Source: Diphasiastrum complanatum (Eukaryota > Streptophyta > Lycopodiopsida > Lycopodiales > Lycopodiaceae). From it: a DNA stretch of 64,000 nucleotides. The stretch spans positions 24,297,874 through 24,361,873 of the forward strand of contig CM055111.1 in the NCBI GenBank assembly GCA_029204225.1, read 5' to 3'. The translations under genes and the position numbers were made by a program. The notes below the pieces were generated by a model. It did not search any database and was not told the DNA's origin. It worked only from the letters and a program-made list of their open reading frames with translations. Positions 57,581-64,000 of this stretch are shown here, piece after piece (within the stretch, counting starts at the first letter, position 1; every line of letters starts with the position of its first letter).

Positions 57581-58044
57581 TTTTGAATATTAGAGCTTAT
57601 TACTCTAACTGATGAAATATGAGTGCATGTATCATTATCAGAAGACAAGAAATGAAACTGTAGATCAGTGCTAACAGTTTGATATATAGGTTCTAGAAAT
57701 AGAATCTAATAATGAACCATTTTATGGTATGACTCCTAACCTTTTCTTAAGGGAATGTGCAGGTATTAAGAAGAGTACCTGAAGAATGAATCTAAAGCTT
57801 CTTAGAGCTTAAAGACGGTACCTGAAGAAGGCTCAATCGAGTCTATAAAGATTGGGAGAAGAAACCAAAGGACTGATCACCCTTTGTGTCACACTCCACT
57901 ATGATTGGGGATGGGCAACCAAAGCCCTAGAAATTGATGAAAATTATGCAAGGTAAGATGGAAAATACAAAGCCTTTCCCATGTCATGAACAACACTTGG
58001 GTGAATCCCAATGTTGTAAAACAAGAAATATTCAACTTGAAACT
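57581..58044. other. No gene recognised
   Basis: Flank between the gypsy integrase piece and the right arm. The phrase GGTACCTGAAGAA..(A) occurs twice (about 57776 and 57816). Confidence 0.4.
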
Positions 58045-58065
58045 GGCTAACATTATATATTAGCT

Positions 58066-58311
58066 CTAGAATCTTTGTTGTTTTGTAGGAGTTTCTGAAC
58101 CTGTGATGATTCCATGTGCGCTTGCTTGATACAATGCCATTGAGTTCATGTGGCATAGTCTCCAATGCCATATAACATCTGCTGAATCATGTGTTTGATG
58201 TGCTTGATCTACAGGTAGGCGTACCTTTAAATGATACAGGTTAACCTTTCTTCTACCTTGAGTAATCAGCGTATTGAGCTTGGTCAGAAGTGTCCTTATG
58301 AAGGTGCTCAC
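58066..58311 (-). pseudogene. Copia GAG-pre-integrase fragment, element E, right arm
   Basis: Minus-strand copy of 52101-52346, encoding VIWHWRLCHMNSMALYQ; one Arg is changed to Trp in the motif. Confidence 0.72.
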
Positions 58312-58435
58312 GAGCTTCGACTTCTTCTCAAATATCGATCACTACCTTTTCGAGATTCATAGCTGGATCCTTTTCTAGCAACGTTCAGGTGTCTAGAAAG
58401 ATCTTGGTAAAGCTCGTAGCAGGTACGTAAGCTGC

Positions 58436-58888
58436 TTATCCACTGATACTGCATTCTCTATTATGGCATTCTATAATAAAAAGAAATAGATCCTTCATCT
58501 CTTTGATAAAGGAGGTGAGGTCTCTGCCATTCCATCGCAAGTTTGTCAGATGATATTCAAGAAACATGATCTGACTATGTGATTTCGTCTGAAATCTGGT
58601 AAGCAATGCATCCCACATCTCTCTTGCATTGGAGAGTGTAATCATGTCAAGTGTGAGGCTATCTTCGATGGATGATGACAACCCGACTACTGCCTTGTTA
58701 TTTCTTTCTCTCCATTCGCGTAGCTCCTTGCTTGTAGTTGTTGGCATTTCTTTAGTGCCATCTACCCAGAGCCACAATCCTTCTCCCTTCAGAATGAGAG
58801 AGGTCTTCACCTTCCATACTAGGAAGTTAGACCTGGTTGAATCGAGGATTGTGCAGATCTTCAATTGTATACTGCTTATTGAAGCCAT
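58436..58888 (-). CDS. Copia gag N-terminal fragment, element E, right arm
   Basis: A 150-codon copy of 51524-51976 differing at about eight residues (for example SSIQL for SRIQL and TKEM for TEEM). It has the same premature stop after ECSISG and no downstream enzymes. A non-functional gag piece. Confidence 0.78.
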   Translation of the reverse strand: MASISSIQLKICTILDSTRSNFLVWKVKTSLILKGEGLWLWVDGTKEMPTTTSKELREWRERNNKAVVGLSSSIEDSLTLDMITLSNAREMWDALLTRFQTKSHSQIMFLEYHLTNLRWNGRDLTSFIKEMKDLFLFIIECHNRECSISG

Positions 58889-59016
58889 TGTTGTGAACTG
58901 AGTTCCTAGTTGTTACTGGTTCCTTGTCTAAATGCTTTGCCTCCTGGATCCTGATAGCTTTGTAGCTAGATCAGGCTGCAATAAGCTCTGACAACTAGAG
59001 CTTTGATAGAGCATGA

Positions 59017-59029
59017 GGCTCTGATACCA
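59017..59029 (-). promoter_or_regulatory. Primer-binding site of copia element E, right arm
   Basis: On the minus strand TGGTATCAGAGCC lies one base after an LTR end CCAACA. Confidence 0.8.
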
Positions 59030-59030
59030 C

Positions 59031-59786
59031 TGTTGGACTCAACCGGGGTAAGCTAGAACGTCAAACGCTCTGATACCATTGAACAATAGCTAGAGAGTCG
59101 GATGGAATTCGGATCTAATTGCCAGTTATTACCATTTGTGTTAGTCCTACAATCCTTTAGAGTATAGATAGGCACTGCTGACCTATGTTTAAACTATTGC
59201 AGCATTCAACAAGATTGAACTAGAGTGCGAAATAGGTAAAACAACTGAATCAGATACACAAACAATAAGCAGACAATAAATCATTTGAGATCAGACAATT
59301 TAGAACAATATGCACATAACAGCTACAACATCATCTATTGGTCCTCTTTTTTCAAAGCATTGTGTGACAAAACCTACACAACGAGTCAGTGTGAGAGAAG
59401 CTATGTCTCTCACGAACTATGTCTCACTTACTAGCGGACTTCTCTGATCTCTCTAGATCTCTCTCTGATACTTACTTGTATCTTCTTCTTATTACAACTA
59501 GTGTGTGTGGAAAAACGGTGCATACATAATCTTCATATGTTAAGAATAACATCTTGATGAATAGATTAAATAATCTAAAACTAATCACATATTACAAAAA
59601 CAACTGATTAGGCACATCCTCAAGTTCCCTTGGATGACATCATCATAATCAACTCAGGAAATTGTACTTTATGATACTTCCTTGATTTTCCCTGTACTTG
59701 GAGCATGAAGAAACGAAAGTATTCGGTCTTCTGGTGTCGCGAATATCGGTTGTTCACATCATTCGGCCTTTAGGATGGTCCTGACA
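59031..59786 (-). repeat. Copia 5' LTR (element E), right arm
   Basis: On the minus strand it starts TGTCAGGACC and ends GTCCAACA next to the primer site. This copy keeps the LTR end that the left arm lost. Confidence 0.6.
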
Positions 59787-60007
59787 GCTTTACCTTCATC
59801 CCGTCATCAGACCTTCAGCCTTTCGGTTGAGCTTCTCCCATCCACGAATATTTCTCCTTCATCTTTGAGGTCTTCAGTTGAAACCATTAAGTTGGCGGTT
59901 ACTCCCTGTGGGTAGACTCTTAAGATTTCAGCAGGTGGAGATTCAAGAGCTAGCAAAGCTTTGGTAATAGAAACATTTCGTTTCTTCAATATATATATAT
60001 ATATATT

Positions 60008-62545
60008 AAGGCCTTTAACATGAGTGGCATTGTTCTGTAAATGCCATCAAGCAATTTTTTTGACGGATGTGGATGCGACAATTTCAGTCCAAAATTTTGG
60101 CTATATATTGGATGCACTAGCGAGAAATCCATTTTGCTTCGGTGTGATTACATACAAGGCTTTTTTGCGGTGGATCAAACACCAAGTGGAGTTGGAGCAC
60201 ATGTTTTTTGATTGTGCGCTCATTTTGAAATTTTGACTGAGCAAGAGAAAACAATGCTGACGGGAAGGATGTTGGCTCCAAAGCCACTTGATCTTTCTAG
60301 CCTCCTGACCGTGCCTATTTCGGTTACATCAGATGCTACACCAGCAGTCGAAGTAGCAGCTACCACTGCTATGGAGATTGATGATGCGCCATCCCAATCA
60401 GATACAGTTCTAGCCGTGGCTATGGATACAGATGTTGTTGCTACTGTTGTTGTTGATCCTTCAAAGCCAGCATCTACTTCCACATCCCAGAAGCAACAAA
60501 GTGCATCTACCTCGGATGCCGATGCAACTCAATCCAATACATCAAAAAAGACACAAGAAGCTACTGAAGGCGACACTGGGGCACCTGTTGAAGATGAAGA
60601 TGAACCAGACAATCAGCCCCAAGGTGCCGCACCATGACCGAAAGAGCCAAGAATTTAGTGGCTGAGGTCTATGAGTTTGACAAATATCACCATGGATTTG
60701 TCAACTCAGAGAGAAGATGTCAAGACTCTCTCAAGGCATCCTACGAGAAGATCAATTCGCTCAAATCAGACAACTCGAAACTAATTCAACAAAATCATTC
60801 TCTCGAAACACAGCTTCAGACTCTAATAAATAAAGCTGATTCTTTGAAGAAGAAAATAAGACAATTGAGGCCAAGTCTGACAATGTTTAGGCTCAAAAAA
60901 TTCTTTGAAGCAACAACTTTTGGCTGCAAATCAACACAATGTCGCACTCCAAAAATATTTACAGGAGGAGTGAATGACGCGAATAAAAACAGAGGCTGCT
61001 CTTTCTTTGAGCACCAATGCAAGGTCAATCACAGTCGACCTCACAAAGCTGAACCAACTCCAAGGCCAGATGCTCAAATTTTTTTGAGTTGAGTTATTGC
61101 AACCGCTCGAGGTGCGAAGGCACTTGTCGAGGAAGAGTTGGCTGAGCTGAAGGAGCTGTCTAGTGAAGCCACCCCATCTTGCAGCGGGCCCGACTCTCAC
61201 GAAGAATACCTTCAGGCCCTGCTTCGCATTGATGACCTCACACAACAAATCCAAATTGTGCCTGCCTGCTCCGGAGCCTCAGATTATCCAGAGTATTTGG
61301 AGGCAGTCGCGAAGATTGACAAGCTCGCATAGGAGTTGTCAGATATCAAGCAACAATTGGAAGATCAGAAGCTGGCTGCTGAGTTGCAAACTCAGGATTT
61401 GGCAACTGCATCTACACAGCCAAAGCGAACACGTCGTAATCAGTCGAAGGTATGTGTTGACAGATTCTGTGCATTTGCTGAACGCTTCTGGAAATGGTGT
61501 CCACATGCATTTAATATTGAATTGCAATGGCGTGTGGATTACATGATGCTACCAGGCGCAGTAGGCATCGTCTTCAACGAGTGGAAGTGACCTTGGGACA
61601 AGGACGACTTTCTCTGGTTATGGGCCTAGGTCTCTATCGAGCAGAAAGGATGTCTCTACTGGGGCATAATCCAGGGGAAATTCCAGGTCGTGCCTTTCGG
61701 ATCAGCAGAGTTATACATAGGCTCTTTGACTATGTATGCTCTTGAATATATTCGAATCAAAGAATTCCAATTTTTGAGGAACAAAGACAATATGCGACAT
61801 TTTTGAAAGCAAAAGTCGCAATTTCAACTGTACAAACGTCAAGTTGTTGCGGATTTAGGCACGTTTGATGATGCAGGGTTGCTGATTAATGTAAATATAG
61901 CCTATCCAGAATTATTCAATCTTTATGTGGATTGGGAGCGCAATCTTGAAGAATATTTTGCAGGGATTTGACATAATCTGCAAGACAGAAGGAAGTCATT
62001 CCATTACAAGCAGTTCTGTACATATTCATTTTGGCAGTTTGGTACCTTCAAAGACATTATTTTTCGTTCAAAATCTTTATGTTAAAAGCTCTTTTATTAT
62101 ATTTTTAGCTCGTTATTGTAAAGAAATCGCACTTCGTAGTGATTCAGATGAAGATAGAAAGTTAACTCAAGAGCTATTTGATGGAACATCGCTCCCAGTT
62201 AAACTAGAAGAATTCGGCAACCTCCCAGTTGGCCGTTATACGAAATCAAAAGAAGACTTGTTGTTGAATGAGGCTCAACAAAACTTGGAGTTTGCTCAAA
62301 AATTACATGCCGAATTGAATCGTTCATGCATATTCATCCGTGCCTTTGTCGTGGTGATGTTTCTATATGTGATGCTGAATCCAGATCTTGAAAGTTTAAG
62401 ACAAAGAAATATCTAAAGGATGAAACATATGAAGAAATATCTTTTCGCCTTGACAAAAATTTGAAGAACAAGAATGTTTTGCGAATAATCCTTGAAATGA
62501 AGATGATATGTTCATGAGGACGTTTCACATTTGAGGACGGGGATA
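60008..62545 (+). pseudogene. Unrecognised pol-less coding unit of an LTR element, right arm
   Basis: Plus-strand counterpart of 47766-50378. The parts in order are ISVQNFGYILDALARNPFCFGVITYKAF (60024-60236); an acidic Thr/Ser/Asp-rich part (60212-60637); a coiled-coil-like part (60634-60890); ELKELSSEATPSCSGPDSHEEYLQALLRIDDLTQQ (61138-61332); the FWKWCPHAFNIELQWRVDYMML block (61336-61590) and ELYIGSLTMYALEYIRIKEF (about 61700-61780); then a tail to about 62510. The first two parts overlap in different phases at a T run (60203-60208), as in the left arm. Private breaks include a stop after NEWK (61588) and a 105-bp deletion near 62395. The polypurine tract TTGAGGACGGGGATA (62531-62545) ends it. 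Confidence 0.6.
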
Positions 62546-63435
62546 TGTGATGCCACGAAATTGTTAAATATTGAATATCAATATAAATATGGCATGATAT
62601 ACTCAAAAATGAAGATATGAGCTGGATAAGTATAAATCATGAAGAGGCCTTAGTCATTTTTCGGGAATATATCTCCTAAGTACTTGCCTTGTAATTAAGG
62701 GCAAGACCTTCAAAAGAAAAGACATTGTCTTGGCAAACCTTTACTAGGTCGTTCATACGAAATGACAATATATGGAAAGACATGTTAAACTAGAGTAATT
62801 TTAACTCTTAGTTAGATATACCTCTCATGGTCTAATTGAACATATTTTCAATCTAATTGTTAACTAGACCCTTTCGCGGGAGTGACGCACCTGTTGTTTT
62901 AGAGGTGTGTTTGTTCATCCCGTAGAACATATATTGATCTCACACTTCAGTCTTGAATAACGACTATCTTTGGTACAGTCTAGCACGATCATTGAATAAA
63001 GTTGTATGTATACATATGAGATGACAGTCCCTATCTCAAGAATTGAGTCTTTGATCTGTCTTCCTGATTGTAATTGACACAAGTTTCTAACGTGCTCTAA
63101 AACCATTTGTGTTCTTTAACCATTAATTTGGACTTAAGTTGTTGATGTTGGATTTACTCCTCCTACTCTCCTAAATCCCAATTTTAATCTGCATCTATTC
63201 ATGCTGCATATTTTTCAAATGTTGTCACGCAGTCTGCATTTTCTACACGCAAATTCGCACAGACGAAGAAAAGACGAATGAATTGCGACACTGTGTTCTT
63301 ACACAGGTCATGGTGACAGGCGAAAAGGGGACACTACCTTGCTGATGCCAAAGGTGCCCTAGCATATAAGACACCCTATAAATCTTATTCTAAGGCCATT
63401 AGTAAGAGTGATGCACTTTTGCATTATCACCAACA
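62546..63435 (+). repeat. Probable gypsy-like 3' LTR in the right arm
   Basis: It starts TGTGATGCCACG directly after the polypurine tract. The chosen end ATCACCAACA gives 890 bp, equal to the left copy. The end is uncertain. Confidence 0.5.
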
Positions 63436-63486
63436 TTCACTTCAGTACTGGCTGACGTCGCGTCCTTTTTACGCTCACCCCATGCA

Positions 63487-64000
63487 AGGACAGAGAGTAT
63501 TCCTCTCTGATCAAGAACCAGACATGGTCACTAGTCAAAGCTCCTACTGGCTGCAATATCATTGATTGCAAATAGATCTTCAAGATCAAATACAATGCCA
63601 ATGGGACAATTGATCGGAAGAAGGCAAGACTGGTAGCACAAGGATTCACTCAGATCCCCAACGTCGACTACAGTGAAGCTTTCAGTACAGCAGGCAATCA
63701 TTCGTCATTTTGGGCCCTCCTATCATATGCTGCAACTGCCGACCTTGAAGTACACCAACTTGATGTACAGACAGCTTATCTGAATGGAGATATGAAAGAA
63801 GATATCTACATGAACAAGCCCGAAGGATATGTTTTGGGAGGTATGAAGAATCATGTCTGTAAATTCCATAAAGCACTCTACGGCTTGAAACAGTTTGCCC
63901 GAGCTTGGTTTCAGAGGATCAACACATTCCTCATCTAACAAGGTTTCAAACCAAACACTACTGATTGTAACGTCTATTCCAAGTCAGTGCAGCAATCCGT
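63487..64000 (+). pseudogene. Copia reverse transcriptase fragment, family X, runs off the window
   Basis: The plus strand encodes EYSSLIKNQTWSLV, TGCNIIDCK-stop-IFKIKYNANG, KARLVAQGFTQIPNVDYSEAFS, EVHQLDVQTAYLNGDMKEDIYMNKPEGYV and HKALYGLKQFARAWFQRINTFL, then a stop. LDVQTAYLNG carries the first RT catalytic Asp; the YVDD box lies beyond the window. At least two stops (near 63573 and 63938) are present. It closely matches the RT start at 42680-43050, but this copy continues further into RT. It joins the inverted-repeat arm in mid-sequence at 63486. Confidence 0.85.

Larger units (their letters stand above)
58045..63486 (-). repeat. Large inverted repeat, right arm (5.44 kb)
   Basis: Reverse complement of 46825-52367. 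It begins at GGCTAACATTAT and ends at CCCCATGCA, where a copia RT fragment takes over. It lacks about 105 bp of the left arm (deletion point about 62395) and has its own stop codons. Confidence 0.9.

Noticed and set aside
46825-63486. The inverted arms as a large terminal-inverted-repeat DNA transposon
   Set aside because: No transposase is seen, the arm ends are internal to LTR and copia sequence, no target duplication flanks the structure, and the outer junctions join family-X fragments.

Overview
This window is nuclear DNA from a land plant, most likely a seed plant with a large, repeat-rich genome. The evidence is many Ty1/copia and Ty3/gypsy LTR retrotransposons, with primer sites matching the plant initiator-Met tRNA (TGGTATCAGAGC), gypsy chromodomain tails, and one intronless plant-type BCS1-like AAA-ATPase gene. 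I cannot name the species. Almost everything except the ATPase gene (34488-35897) is transposon-derived.

Left part (1-26 kb): a decayed copia integrase piece (1-690) and a gypsy pol tail with the start of its 3' LTR (2359-3047). The LTR is split by copia element A (3048-9359, minus; 862-bp LTRs; TCATT target duplication; gag-pol broken by one frameshift). Next is copia element B (9380-14951, plus), which has gag but no pol; its 1030-codon frame continues from gag into about 765 residues that I do not recognise. A gypsy gag-protease-RT fragment (minus, 15077-23506) is split by copia element C (16826-23256, minus), a complete, apparently intact copia with a 1317-codon gag-pol and LTRs differing at one position. 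B and C share nearly identical R-U5, leader and gag but have different U3 and downstream sequence, so they look like a non-autonomous/autonomous pair. A gypsy chromodomain tail with an LTR (25086-25982) closes this part.

Middle (26-38 kb): mostly unassigned AT-rich sequence with microsatellites, a 72-bp tandem repeat, two small copia fragments, a perfect-stem hairpin, the AAA-ATPase gene, and a gypsy LTR in the minus direction (37166-37705).

Right part (38-64 kb): a 3.2-kb LTR element with no coding capacity (38079-41248), then a rearranged copia (41852-45812) and another LTR of its family (46078-46853). The rest is a very large inverted duplication: left arm 46825-52367, right arm 58045-63486, spacer 52368-58044. 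Each arm holds a copia LTR+gag fragment facing a decayed, unrecognised multi-part coding unit that ends in a gypsy-like polypurine tract and a probable 890-bp LTR. The spacer holds a second, smaller inverted pair of copia gag-protease fragments and a gypsy integrase piece. The window ends inside a copia RT fragment.

The best candidates for something undescribed are: (i) element B and its gag-fused ORF; (ii) a 14-16 bp palindrome around CACACGTGTG that recurs in LTRs and leaders of several otherwise different elements; (iii) the pol-less coding unit in the inverted arms; (iv) a three-unit, about 183-bp degenerate repeat in the B/C leader.
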